Assembly (NCBI RefSeq): GCF_000829695.1 | Contig: NZ_BBNN01000024.1 | Span: forward strand, 1 to 64,000 | Length of the DNA: 64,000 nucleotides | Source of the DNA: Streptomyces sp. NBRC 110035 | Lineage (GTDB): Bacteria > Actinomycetota > Actinomycetes > Streptomycetales > Streptomycetaceae | Reading direction: 5' to 3' | Shown: positions 1-8,242 of the stretch, piece by piece | How the letters are laid out: every line of letters begins with the position of its first letter | Numbering within the stretch: the first letter of the stretch is position 1 | Program-made: the position numbers and the translations under genes | The notes under the pieces: generated by a model | The model's input: the letters and a program-made list of their open reading frames with translations, nothing else | Databases searched by the model: none | Told to the model about the DNA's origin: nothing

Positions 1-1
1 G

Positions 2-538
2 ATCAACGAGCAGGCCGCCGCCCGCGACGTGCAGGTGCACATCGTGATCGACATCATCCACGTCCTGGAATACCTGTGGAGCGCCGCCCACGCCCTGCAC
101 CCCGGCGGCAGCAAGGACATCGAGGCATGGGTCGCCCGCACCGCCCGCACCATCCTGGCCGGAGACGCCCTGACCGCAGCCGAGACGATCACAACGGCCG
201 CCACCGACGCAGGGATCGCCCCGGGCCAGAACAAGAGCATCGACGACGCCGTGGCCTACCTCACCAACAAAGCCGACTACCTGCGCTACGACACCGCGCT
301 GGCCGCCGGCTGGCCCATCGCGACCGGGATCATCGAAGGCGCATGCCGCCACCTGGTAAAAGACCGCCTCGACATCACCGGGGCCCGCTGGGGCCTGACC
401 GGAGCCGAAGCCGTCCTGAAACTCCGCGCCCTGCGCACCAACGGCGACTTCGACACCTACTGGGCCTGGCACGAACAACAGGAGTACACCCGCAACCACC
501 AGGCTCGCTACCGCAACACCCTCATACTCACCGCCTGA
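2..538 (+). mobile_element. ISKra4-family transposase, C-terminal part, cut by window edge
   Basis: The reading frame is open from the first bases of the window, so the start lies upstream; 178 residues are visible. The C-terminal block TGIIEGACRHLVKDRLDI followed by TGARWGL and a leucine-rich 'AEAVLKLRAL' is the hallmark of the DDE transposases I know as ISKra4 family. It normally cuts and joins DNA at IS ends. No terminal inverted repeat could be recognised in the 80 bases after the stop, so whether this is an intact IS or a fragment is open. It marks the left edge of a gene-poor, regulator-rich region that looks acquired. Confidence 0.8.
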
Positions 539-617
539 TCACACAGACACCCTCAAAAGATGCACACCCCTTGGAGTTGATGCAGGCGGCAGCCCGCGGA
601 CCACGGCCGGGAGGACG

Positions 618-1082
618 TCACCCCTCCGACAGGCGGAGTCGGTAGGTCTGGCGCGTGCCGTCCGCCGACAGGGGCAAGACAGGTGCGAAGCCAAGGTGTT
701 CGTAAAAGCCACGGGCGTCCCGGCCAGGGTGGTCCGGCCCGAACGTCGTCACCTCGACCGTGCCCGGAGCGACGGCGAGGTCACGTAGGGCGGAGCGAAC
801 CAGCAGTCCACCGATGCCCCGGCCCCGCCAGGCGCCGCCGACCGCCAGCCAACTGATCTCGTAGAGCGGTGGATGGACCGACATCAGCAGCCCGCCGACG
901 AGCGCGCCACCGGGCACATCCGGCGTATCGCGTACGCACAGAGCGGTCCCGCGCTCGATGTTGCGCTCCACGGCCTCCCGGAACTGCGGATCGTCGACCA
1001 TGGGGCCGAACAGATCCTCGACCTCACCCGCCAGGCGCAGCCATGCGGGAAGATCGGCCTGGACGGCGGGAACAGCCTGCAT
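618..1082 (-). CDS. GNAT-family N-acetyltransferase
   Basis: A 154-residue single-domain protein. The acetyl-CoA pyrophosphate-binding loop is visible as WRGRGIGGLL (residues 85-94), preceded by the beta-4 strand 'YEISWLAV' and followed by the 'ARGFYEHLGF' block typical of the GNAT C-terminus. The start ATG has a GGAGAG ribosome site five bases upstream. The family transfers acetyl groups from acetyl-CoA to amines; the substrate cannot be read from sequence. It is transcribed in the same direction as the ATP-binding protein upstream but separated by 56 bp, so co-transcription is possible. Confidence 0.8.
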   Translation of the reverse strand: MQAVPAVQADLPAWLRLAGEVEDLFGPMVDDPQFREAVERNIERGTALCVRDTPDVPGGALVGGLLMSVHPPLYEISWLAVGGAWRGRGIGGLLVRSALRDLAVAPGTVEVTTFGPDHPGRDARGFYEHLGFAPVLPLSADGTRQTYRLRLSEG

Positions 1083-1138
1083 GAGCGCTCTCCTGACAGG
1101 ACGGGACCGGTGTTGCCGCGCGGATCTTTCGTGATCAT

Positions 1139-1561
1139 TCAGCCATGGTCCGCTTCTTCCTCACCGCCGACGAGGGGGCGTCCGAGGCGAAACCACACCT
1201 GCTTCCCGGTGAGCAGGGGCTGGGTCTGCAACTCATCGGTCAGCGCAGCCAGCAGGAACAGGCCCCGGCCGCACTCGGCGTCGTCCACCGGCTCTTTCAC
1301 CGCGGGGAGCGCGTCGTCGAAGTCAATGACGCCCACCAGGACGCCGTCGGGTACCTCACGGATCAGGAGCTCGCAGTCGCCCGGAGTGTGTTTCCAGACA
1401 TTCGTCAGCAACTCGGTGACGCCGAGCTCGGCCACAAAGCTCAGGTCGCTCTTGTGCCACATCCGCAGCAGGATCCGTACGATCTCGCGCACGGGCTCCA
1501 TCGCATCGGGGCTGATCTCCGGCAGCACCATGTGGTGCTGCCGGACCGGGCTGATCACCAT
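1139..1561 (-). CDS. ATP-binding regulatory protein (HATPase_c_2, RsbW-like)
   Basis: A 140-residue histidine-kinase-type ATPase fold without a kinase dimerisation domain. The N-box is seen in ELGVTELLTNVWKH (about residues 46-59) and the G2 box in 'CGRGLFLLAAL' (98-107). Streptomyces carry many such proteins beside XRE/DUF397 pairs, where they are thought to act like anti-sigma or regulatory kinases. The chosen ATG has a GGAGGG upstream and gives the usual length; an in-frame codon at 1669 would add 36 residues of poor composition. It diverges from the XRE gene that follows, making a whiJ-like cassette. The partner protein is not known. Confidence 0.78.
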   Translation of the reverse strand: MVISPVRQHHMVLPEISPDAMEPVREIVRILLRMWHKSDLSFVAELGVTELLTNVWKHTPGDCELLIREVPDGVLVGVIDFDDALPAVKEPVDDAECGRGLFLLAALTDELQTQPLLTGKQVWFRLGRPLVGGEEEADHG

Positions 1562-1778
1562 CCCAGGCACTGGCCCTCCAAGCGGCGCGGACGTACACCC
1601 GAACGCGGTGGCACCGCGTAACCGGCACGCCACCATCCGAGTAGGCGAGACTCGATAATGGACCGCCAACTACCCTTGCGGCAAGAAGGTCCTTGAGGAA
1701 AGTCTTTCCCTTCAGGGATTTGGCATATTCCCGAACTGGCGCAGACGCTAGCCTGTCGCCCAACACAAGGAGGTGGGG

Positions 1779-2636
1779 ATGCCGGTCGAGCCGACCCCGC
1801 GACGCCGACGCCTGGGCGCGGAGCTCCGGCGCATCCGCGAGTCCCTGCACTGGACACAGGAGGAGGCAGCCAGCCGCCTCGGATATCGGTCCCTCTCCAC
1901 CGTCAGCAAGATCGAAAAGGGAGTGCAGGGACTCAAGATCCAGCAACTGCCGCACTTCTTCGAGGTCTACCAGATCGACGACCCGGCCCTGCGTGAAGAA
2001 CTGCGCAATCTCGTGCGCCGCGCCGGCGAGGCCGACTGGTGGCAGCGGTACGAGGGTGTTGTCGACGACCCGCTCGGCGACTACCTCTCCCTGGTGGAGA
2101 GCGCCAGCAGCCTGTTCGTCTTCAACCCCGTCGCCATCCACGGTCTGCTGCAGACGCCCGAGTACGCCCGGGCCGTAACCGAAGGCAGCCGAGCCTGGAA
2201 GACCCCAGAGGACATCGAACGTTTCGTGGCCATGCGCCAGGAGCACCAGAAGAACATGCTGGAGCGCGACCCGGCGCTGAAGATATGGGCAGTCCTTCCC
2301 GAAGGACTCCTGCGTCAGGAAGTCGGCAGCAAGGCCGTCATGCGCGCCCAGATCGAGCACCTGATCGGGCTCGCCCGCACGGACCCGAACATCACCATCC
2401 AGGTCCTGCCCTACCGGGCCGGCGCACACGCCGGGATGGACGGGCACTTCATGCTCATGTCCTTCCCAACGAGCCGGGACCTCGTGTGCATCGAGTCCAT
2501 CCGGGCCCTGCTCCACCTCAACGAGCCAGACACGGTGGAGGTGTACCGCACCACCAGCGACATGCTCAAATCCGACGCCCTCTCCCAGAAGGCGTCCGTA
2601 CCGCTCCTCACCACCATCGCCAAGGATCTTGCATGA
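1779..2636 (+). CDS. XRE-family regulator with DUF5753 domain (whiJ-like)
   Basis: 285 residues. An N-terminal helix-turn-helix (about residues 12-66) contains 'WTQEEAASRLGYRSLSTVSKIEKG', split here as WTQEEAASRLGY and STVSKIEKG. The remainder (about 95-270) is the DUF5753 domain, with 'IHGLLQTPEYARA', 'FVAMRQEHQ' and 'ITIQVLPY' recognisable. The start ATG follows AAGGAGG by five bases; the GTG six bases earlier overlaps that site and was rejected. Its stop overlaps the start of the DUF397 gene (ATGA), so the two are translationally coupled. Members of this class regulate development and antibiotic production in Streptomyces; the target here is unknown. Confidence 0.9.
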   Translation: MPVEPTPRRRRLGAELRRIRESLHWTQEEAASRLGYRSLSTVSKIEKGVQGLKIQQLPHFFEVYQIDDPALREELRNLVRRAGEADWWQRYEGVVDDPLGDYLSLVESASSLFVFNPVAIHGLLQTPEYARAVTEGSRAWKTPEDIERFVAMRQEHQKNMLERDPALKIWAVLPEGLLRQEVGSKAVMRAQIEHLIGLARTDPNITIQVLPYRAGAHAGMDGHFMLMSFPTSRDLVCIESIRALLHLNEPDTVEVYRTTSDMLKSDALSQKASVPLLTTIAKDLA

Positions 2637-2863
2637 ACAAGAACGAGCTCGACCCGTCCTGGGTCGAGTCCCAGCTGCGCAACGCCCAGTGGCAGACCAG
2701 CAGCAGCGGCGGCCAGACCTGCATCCAGGTCGCCTTCCTCGACCAGGGCATCGTGGCCCTGCGTGATTCCAAGAACACCGGCAAGGCCCCGCACCTGTTC
2801 ACCGACGGCGAATACGACGCATTCATCGGCGGCATCCTCCGCGGCGAACTCCGACGCAACTGA
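2633..2863 (+). CDS. DUF397 protein, partner of the XRE regulator
   Basis: 76 residues. The DUF397 signature is visible: an aromatic start block 'AQWQTSSSGGQTCIQVAF', the conserved 'VALRDSKN' and a terminal acidic/aromatic 'EYDAFIGGIL'. The gene starts inside the stop of the XRE gene with a four-base ATGA overlap. In characterised whiJ-like cassettes the DUF397 protein binds or antagonises the adjacent XRE repressor; that role is inferred here from family and order, not shown by sequence. Confidence 0.88.
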   Translation: MNKNELDPSWVESQLRNAQWQTSSSGGQTCIQVAFLDQGIVALRDSKNTGKAPHLFTDGEYDAFIGGILRGELRRN

Positions 2864-2909
2864 TCTGCACCGCTTCTGGCTGCCGGCCAGCCCAAATCTG
2901 GCTGGCCGG

Positions 2910-3419
2910 CTATGCCGGGGAGTGCTGTTCGTCGACGACGGCATAGAGGTGCTCGCCATGTGCCCAGCGCTTGAGCTCCGGTCGTCCGATGAGGACGATG
3001 TCGTGCCGCTCGGCGAACTCAGTTGCGGACTTGGTGAATCCGTTGAGAGCGACAATGACGGCGACATCCGCACCATGCTCGGGACGCGCGGTGCCGTTGA
3101 ACTTCTGCACCGCCCCAGACCCGACCGGCGCGGTGTATTGCTTGCATTGTGCAACGATCTTGCGGCCGTCTCCGTCCCAGGCCACGACGTCCGCCCCCAA
3201 GTCGCCCGAGCCACCGACCCGGCGGGTCCGTATGAACCCGTCCCGGGCGAGCAGGTCGGCGCACGCCTGCTCGAAGCCGTTCGCGCTCATCGCGGTCAGC
3301 TGTTTCATCCGGAAGGTCAGGACCTTGGGCACATCGGCGACCGGCGGCCGGTTGATCTTCTCCGCGCTGCACACCAAGTACGTGGCGCACTGGGCGGGTC
3401 CGCTCATGCCGGCCACCAC
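2910..3419 (-). CDS. Mrr-like restriction endonuclease
   Basis: 169 residues with one PD-(D/E)XK nuclease domain of the Mrr_cat type. The core is GGSGDLGADVVAWDGDGR followed by KIVAQCKQY: the Asp of GADV and the Q-x-K of QCK are the metal-binding and catalytic positions, with an upstream FEQACADLL helix supplying the Glu. Mrr enzymes cut methylated or foreign DNA. No methyltransferase or specificity subunit is adjacent, so it would be a stand-alone type IV-like nuclease. The first start is a GTG at 3419; an ATG at 3407 is equally possible and neither has a clear ribosome site. It converges on the DUF397 gene 46 bp away. Confidence 0.72.
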   Translation of the reverse strand: MVAGMSGPAQCATYLVCSAEKINRPPVADVPKVLTFRMKQLTAMSANGFEQACADLLARDGFIRTRRVGGSGDLGADVVAWDGDGRKIVAQCKQYTAPVGSGAVQKFNGTARPEHGADVAVIVALNGFTKSATEFAERHDIVLIGRPELKRWAHGEHLYAVVDEQHSPA

Positions 3420-3731
3420 TCAAACGTCCGTGAGCCCGGGACCAAGGTCGCCTTGCGGTCCGAGATTCTGCGGTGCCCGGTGACCACCGAGGACCCCATC
3501 GTGCGCATGTGGGCGCTCACGCCTCACATGGAAGACCACCTCGTCGAGCACGACTTCATCCTGGAGTGGGTCATGGCGATCCACATGCCGCAGCCGGGCA
3601 GCAAGGAAGTTCGCACACGTCTCAACCCGGCATATTCGCTTTGGCCGGTTCCGTGTGGCTACTGTGTCGCCGCGAAGCCCATGTGGTCCCGTAGAGGGGC
3701 CCGACCCGCGACCGGCGTTTGCCGCCCGAGG
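3420..3731. other. Gap without a confident gene
   Basis: About 310 bp between the Mrr-like nuclease and the next XRE gene. A frame on the plus strand is open across it and joins the XRE gene downstream, but the peptide resembles nothing I know and has no plausible start. I see no repeat or strong hairpin. It presumably holds the divergent promoters of the flanking genes. Confidence 0.5.
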
Positions 3732-4880
3732 ATGAGCACGGAGCCCGCGAGTGGCCATGCGAGCACCCTGGTGACGCAGGAGATGGACGGCGACGGCCCC
3801 ACCCCTGTTGGCCGTCACCTCGTTGAGTGGCGAATACGCCGAGGCATCACCGTGGCCAGTATGGCGACGCGTTCCGGCCTTCCCGAGCAGTTGATCAGAG
3901 AGCTCGAGGCGGGGAGGGATTGGGTCGACCAACGCCGCATCCTCAGCGCACTCGCCTCCGGTCTTCGACTGGATCCGGCTGAACTGACCGGCCAGCCCTA
4001 CATGCCCTCCGGGTCCGACCACTCCGCCGTGCACTCGCTCGTGTGGCACGCACGCCAGCATCTGGCTCGTGCTCTCTCCGTCGACAGCGCCCTCGGGGAG
4101 GCTGCCCCAGAGCGACTGGCCGTCCTCGTCGAGGGACTGCAGGCTTCCGACGACGCCGGTGACCTTGCCGCCGCCGCTCTGAAAGTTCCGAGACTGCTGG
4201 AACTGGCCGGCTCGCCACAGCCCGGCGACGCCGACCGCGGGGCCGCCACTCTTCGTGCAGCGGCTCACGTATGCGTGGGTCGACTCCTGCGCCGCCTCGG
4301 GTACTGGGACCTTGCCTGGAGCATGCTTCGTCAGGCGGGTCCCCCGGCGGAGGTCCGCCCAGTGGTACTCGGAGAGGAGGTCCGGCTACTGCTGGACATG
4401 GGGCAGGCCGAACTCGCCATCTCCCGGGTGGCGCGGGGAGAGATCGACATCCCGGCAGAGGTACTGCTGCCGCTGGCCGTCGCGCACGCGACGCTCGGGC
4501 AAGAGGCAGAAAGCGATCGTCTGCTCGCCTCCGCGCATGAAAAGGCCATCGACGCGCAGCAGCAATCCCAGGCTGCCGCTGCCGGGGCCTTCGTGGCGGC
4601 GGAGCGCGGCAGCTACGACAGCGTGCTTGAGCGGGCGGCGAGTGCCGTTCGCCTCCCGGCGGGTGACCGCTCCGCCCTACTCGTGCTCACTTCGTCCGCT
4701 CGGGCCAGGCTCGGTCTGTACGGGGCTGCGTCCGAGGATTTGGTGGCCGCGGAAACCATCGCACCGTTGCACACCAGGTTGGATCCCCTGGCCCGTGAAC
4801 TCGTGAGTGTGCTCCTCGTCCGCGCCCGGGCACACGCCGAGGAACTGGGCGCCATGGCCGTGCGGTTCGGCATGAGGTGA
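3732..4880 (+). CDS. XRE-family regulator with helical TPR-like C-terminus
   Basis: About 382 residues. An N-terminal helix-turn-helix is visible in 'VASMATRSGLPEQLIREL' with following 'RRILSALASGLRLDPAELTGQPYMP'. The rest is Ala/Leu-rich and helical, with repeated patterns such as 'LRRLGYWDLAWSMLRQAG' and 'LAVAHATLGQEAESDRLLASA' that resemble tetratricopeptide repeats. The start is uncertain: ATG at 3732 lacks a good ribosome site and an ATG at 3783 sits almost on a GGAG. It shares the 'LxQPFLP/YMP' post-HTH signature with the next gene, so the two look like paralogues. Ligand and targets are unknown. Confidence 0.72.
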   Translation: MSTEPASGHASTLVTQEMDGDGPTPVGRHLVEWRIRRGITVASMATRSGLPEQLIRELEAGRDWVDQRRILSALASGLRLDPAELTGQPYMPSGSDHSAVHSLVWHARQHLARALSVDSALGEAAPERLAVLVEGLQASDDAGDLAAAALKVPRLLELAGSPQPGDADRGAATLRAAAHVCVGRLLRRLGYWDLAWSMLRQAGPPAEVRPVVLGEEVRLLLDMGQAELAISRVARGEIDIPAEVLLPLAVAHATLGQEAESDRLLASAHEKAIDAQQQSQAAAAGAFVAAERGSYDSVLERAASAVRLPAGDRSALLVLTSSARARLGLYGAASEDLVAAETIAPLHTRLDPLARELVSVLLVRARAHAEELGAMAVRFGMR

Positions 4881-4966
4881 TCTGTGCTCGTTCGGGGAAT
4901 GCCCGGTTACGACGGCCGGACCTGGCCTAACCTACGCATGATCCAGAAGTAGTTGGGCGGACGATC

Positions 4967-6213
4967 ATGGATGAACGGCAGCAGCAGCTGGCCACGCTGA
5001 TCGGCAAGAGGGTGCGGGCGCTCCGTGGCAGGCGGGGGTTAACTGTGCGGGCGCTGGCCGGTCTGGCGGGCGTGTCTTCTTCCTACTTGTCGATGGTCGA
5101 GACCGGCCAGCGGCTCCTGAAGGACCCTGCCTACATCAACGCGATCGCCGATGCCCTAAGGGTCGCGCCGTCGGAGCTGCTGGGCCAGCCCTTCCTGCCC
5201 GTGGATCCGCACGCCACAGAGGCCCATGCCGCGATCCCGGAACTGAGGCTCGCATTGATGGGCATGACGGTGGGCAGTCCGCCTGACCGTCCGGCGCCCG
5301 AGGAGTCCGTCACGCGCTTGGCGGCGCGGGTGCGGCGCGCGAACCGGCTCTACCACGCCGCGGAGTACGGGGCCCTGGCGGTCAGGCTGCCGGTGCTGCT
5401 CGCGGACCTTCAGGCGGCGGCTGCGGCGAGCGAGGGGCGCACCCGGCGAGGGTGTTGAGGCTGCTGGCCGACGCCTACCACCCGGCATGCACCCTGATGC
5501 TCAAATCGCTCGGCTACACCGATCTGGCCTTCATCGCGGTCACCCGGGCCAGCGAGGCCATCGCCGAGCTCGAGGACCCGGTCTACACCGCCCTGAGCGG
5601 CTTCTTCGCCACGCACATCCTCATGGCGGCCGGGAGCCCGCAGCAGGCCCTGTCCAAGGCGACCGCCACGGTGAATCTGCTGGAGCAGCACCTGGCCCTC
5701 CCTCATGCCGAGGCGCTGCTCGGTGAACTCCACCTGATCTCCGCCACGAGCATCACGAAGGACCCGAGCCGGCCCGCCCGCGACCGCACGTCCGATGTCC
5801 GCTCCCACCTGGCCGAGGCGGAGCGTCTGGCGGACGGGATCGGAGAGACCCGCGCCTTCCACCTGAACTTCGGCCCGACGAACGTGGCGATCCACCGGGT
5901 CAGCCTCAACACCGACCTCGGGCACCACGGCGACGCCGTCACCGCAGGCGCCGACGTCCACCCCGAGATCATCAGCGCCCCCGGCCGCCAGGCGGCCTAC
6001 CACTCCGACCTGGGACGCGCCCTCGTCCACATTCGCGGACAGGAGTCGACGGCAGCCGAGCGGTTCCTCCGCGCGGAACTGATCGCCCCGCAACGGGTCC
6101 ACGCCGACGCCCTGATCGGGGACTCCGTCAGCTACCTCCTCGGCAGACGGCTTCCCGCCCATGTGCAGCGCGACCTGGCCGGCCTCGCTCACCGGATGGG
6201 CATCAGCCGATAG
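4967..6213 (+). pseudogene. XRE-family regulator with TPR-like region, frameshifted
   Basis: Two consecutive frames encode one protein. The first (to 5458) gives an XRE helix-turn-helix, 'LTVRALAGLAGVSSSYLSMV', then 'LLGQPFLPVDPHATEAH' and the start of a helical domain. The second (from about 5443) continues without a gap as 'VLRLLADAYHPACTLMLKSLG' in two pieces, ending at 'LAHRMGISR'. The stop at 5456-5458 overlaps a GTG at 5452 that could restart translation. Family members I know are single proteins of roughly 400 residues, so an indel close to 5430-5450 is the simplest explanation. Either a recent mutation or a sequence error is possible; both halves keep good coding character. Confidence 0.75.
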
Positions 6214-6462
6214 GCCCAGGTCCGTCACGCTTCCTATTCGGATGGGCGCGGCTTCAGACCGCCTTGTTTCCGCGTCCCGGCTGCGTGGTGTAGCCGCCGG
6301 AGCACTGACTGTTCACCGCTGTGAACAAACAGAGGGTCCTGGGCGCCTACGGTCTGGCACCGGCTTCGCACGGGAGGGTTCTCCGCGTGAAGCCGGGACG
6401 CACGACTCCGACGGGCGCCGGCCTTTCCGGTGCCCCGCTCCGTAGGCGAGAGAGGGAAGCCG

Positions 6463-7995
6463 ATGCTCGAATCCGTCCGCCACCTGGGAGAGGTGGCCCG
6501 CGAGTGGAAGATCAACCCCGAGGACGTGCTGCTCATCGCGCTGAACAGCTGCGGGGCTCGTTCGCCGCTGGACAAGCCGCGGATGCGGTTCCAGCTGGCG
6601 CTGGACTCGCGGCCGGCCGACCCCTCGTACCTGATCCTCTCCCTGGGCCGCGAGGACTCGCCGTTCGAGATCGACGAGCACGAGCTGCGGCTGCGCGGTG
6701 AGCGGGTCGGCGCGGTCACCGGCATCGAGGACGATGACGCCGTGTTGGGCTACTGGCGCAACGGCACCAAGATGCTCACCCTGAACTCCAACCAGCGGTC
6801 CCAGTGCGTCGGGTGCACGTTCTGCCCGAACACCCTGGAGGGCGCGTCGGACCCGGCGATCCGCGAACTCGACCTGCCCGGCTACTTCGCCACCCTCGCG
6901 GCGAACTCCGGGATGCCGGACCTGTCGGGGGTCGAGACCGTCACGGTGTGCACCGGGTGCTTCCTGTACGAGCACCTCGCCCTGGAGCACCTGGAGGGCG
7001 TGCGCGCCGCGATGCGCAGCACCGGCTGCGAGGGGACGCTGCACTTCCTGTCGTCGCTGCTCACCAGCGAGGCGGGCCTGGACCGGGCCGCCGGGCTCGG
7101 GCCCTTCCACCTGACCCTGACGGTGGAGTGCTTCACCAACCGGGCGAACATCCTCAAGGGGTCCAAGGCCGCGCTGACGGTCGACCAGATGGTCGCCACA
7201 CTCGGGGCGGCGAAGGAGCGGGGCATCACCACGGACTTCACCTACATCGTGGGTCTGGACCCGATCGAGGAGGCCGTGGAGAACCTGAAGCGGCTGGTGC
7301 CGGTGACGACGACGTTCCCCCGGTTCCAGACGTTCCAGGCGCACAACCCCTTCATGGACGTCTACCGCGCGCCAGGGTCGGACACGATCGAGTGGAACCT
7401 GGCCATGCGCCGCGCGGTCGAGGAGCTGTTCGTGACGACGGGGCTGCGGCCGCAGTGGTGGCAGAACTACCGCTCGCCGTGGGCGTACACCTTCGCCGGG
7501 GAGCAGCTGACCGGGGGGGCGGATCTGATGGCCGGCCGCAGCGGTGGTGCTGTGACGGTGGTGCGGGCGGTGCGGGTGTGGCCGGTGGCGGGGCAGCCGG
7601 CCGGTCTGCCGCAGGGGTTACCGGATGCTGTGGCCGCAGTGGCGGTCGCGCCGGCGGGTCCGTCGTGGGCGGAGCACCGGACCCGGTTCGCGATCGAGGT
7701 GGTCGGCGACGGGGTCTCGGGCTGGCACGCGCCGGTCGGGGAGGGTGTGGCGCGGCTCGTCGTGGACGCCCTCGCCGACGGGCTGGTCGGGCACGACGCG
7801 GCGGCGCCGCGCAAGCTCGGCTACCGGCCGAGGACCGGTCGGCACCAGCAAGGGGCGCACGCCCGGCAGGCCGTCTCGGCTGTCGAGCTGGCCTGCTGGG
7901 ATCTGGCGTCGCGGGCCTCGGGCCAGTCGGTGCCGGAGCTGCTGGGTGGCACGCCGGCGGCCTCAACCGCTCCGGCCACGACCGGCTGGCCGTGA
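6463..7995 (+). CDS. Radical SAM-like protein, fused in frame to an enolase-superfamily fragment
   Basis: As written the frame encodes 510 residues. The first about 350 form a radical SAM-type protein: the cluster segment is QCVGCTFCPNTLEGA, with cysteines spaced CX2CX2C rather than the usual CX3CX2C, and later strands 'FHLTLTVECF', 'DFTYIVGLDP' and 'FQTFQAHNPF' fit the TIM-barrel core. A second CxxC ('VCTGCFLYE') may bind another cofactor. The ATG has GAGGGA upstream. At 7513-7519 is a run of seven G; with six, the frame would end as T-G-G-R-I-stop and the TGA would overlap the ATG of the next gene (TGATG). So two genes have probably been joined by one extra base. Confidence 0.7.
   Translation: MLESVRHLGEVAREWKINPEDVLLIALNSCGARSPLDKPRMRFQLALDSRPADPSYLILSLGREDSPFEIDEHELRLRGERVGAVTGIEDDDAVLGYWRNGTKMLTLNSNQRSQCVGCTFCPNTLEGASDPAIRELDLPGYFATLAANSGMPDLSGVETVTVCTGCFLYEHLALEHLEGVRAAMRSTGCEGTLHFLSSLLTSEAGLDRAAGLGPFHLTLTVECFTNRANILKGSKAALTVDQMVATLGAAKERGITTDFTYIVGLDPIEEAVENLKRLVPVTTTFPRFQTFQAHNPFMDVYRAPGSDTIEWNLAMRRAVEELFVTTGLRPQWWQNYRSPWAYTFAGEQLTGGADLMAGRSGGAVTVVRAVRVWPVAGQPAGLPQGLPDAVAAVAVAPAGPSWAEHRTRFAIEVVGDGVSGWHAPVGEGVARLVVDALADGLVGHDAAAPRKLGYRPRTGRHQQGAHARQAVSAVELACWDLASRASGQSVPELLGGTPAASTAPATTGWP
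7528..7995 (+). pseudogene. Enolase-superfamily (mandelate racemase/MLE) protein, N-terminal fragment
   Basis: The second part of the fused frame carries the capping domain of mandelate racemase/muconate-lactonizing enzymes: 'RFAIEVVGDGVSGWHAPVG', 'LADGLVGHD', 'GRHQQGAHARQAVSAVE' and 'ACWDLASRASGQSVPELLGG'. Known enzymes continue for another 220 or so residues with the KxK and Asp/Glu metal ligands of the barrel. Here the match stops at LLGGT and the frame ends 12 codons later, so all catalytic residues are missing. The natural start is likely the ATG at 7528. A deletion of the 3' two thirds is the likely cause. Pairing with a radical SAM gene suggests a lost two-enzyme pathway, which is inference. 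Confidence 0.68.
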
Positions 7996-8198
7996 TGATG
8001 CAGTACGGCTACCGGTGGCTCAACGCCGTCGACGACCCCGCCCCCGACCTCCTCGACCGGCCGGACCTGGACGACGTCGCACGGCAGCTCCTCGGCGCCC
8101 GCGACCGCCACCCCGACGGCTCCGTCGCCCGCGAAGGCTCCGGCGCGCGCCCCCTGGCCGACTGGTGGAAGCACCTGAACACCGCTCCGGCTCGTTGA
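7995..8198 (+). CDS. Short unrecognised ORF after the truncated enolase
   Basis: A 67-residue frame starting at an ATG that overlaps the preceding TGA (TGATG), so it could be translated by coupling. The peptide begins MMQYGYRWLNAVDDPAPDLL and ends ADWWKHLNTAPAR; it is acidic and Arg/Asp-rich. The same frame is open upstream for some 20 codons (a 'GGLNRSGHDRLAV' segment), which suggests it is the 3' end of another gene brought next to the enolase fragment by a deletion. I do not recognise the family. Confidence 0.4.
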   Translation: MMQYGYRWLNAVDDPAPDLLDRPDLDDVARQLLGARDRHPDGSVAREGSGARPLADWWKHLNTAPAR

Positions 8199-8242
8199 CC
8201 GAACACCCGACCCTGACCGAACCCCCGCGAGAGACTGGACCC

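Noticed and set aside
2763..3731. Upstream part of the open frame that reaches the XRE gene ending at 4880
   Set aside because: It is antisense to the Mrr-like nuclease and then crosses a gap; the protein family starts at the helix-turn-helix.
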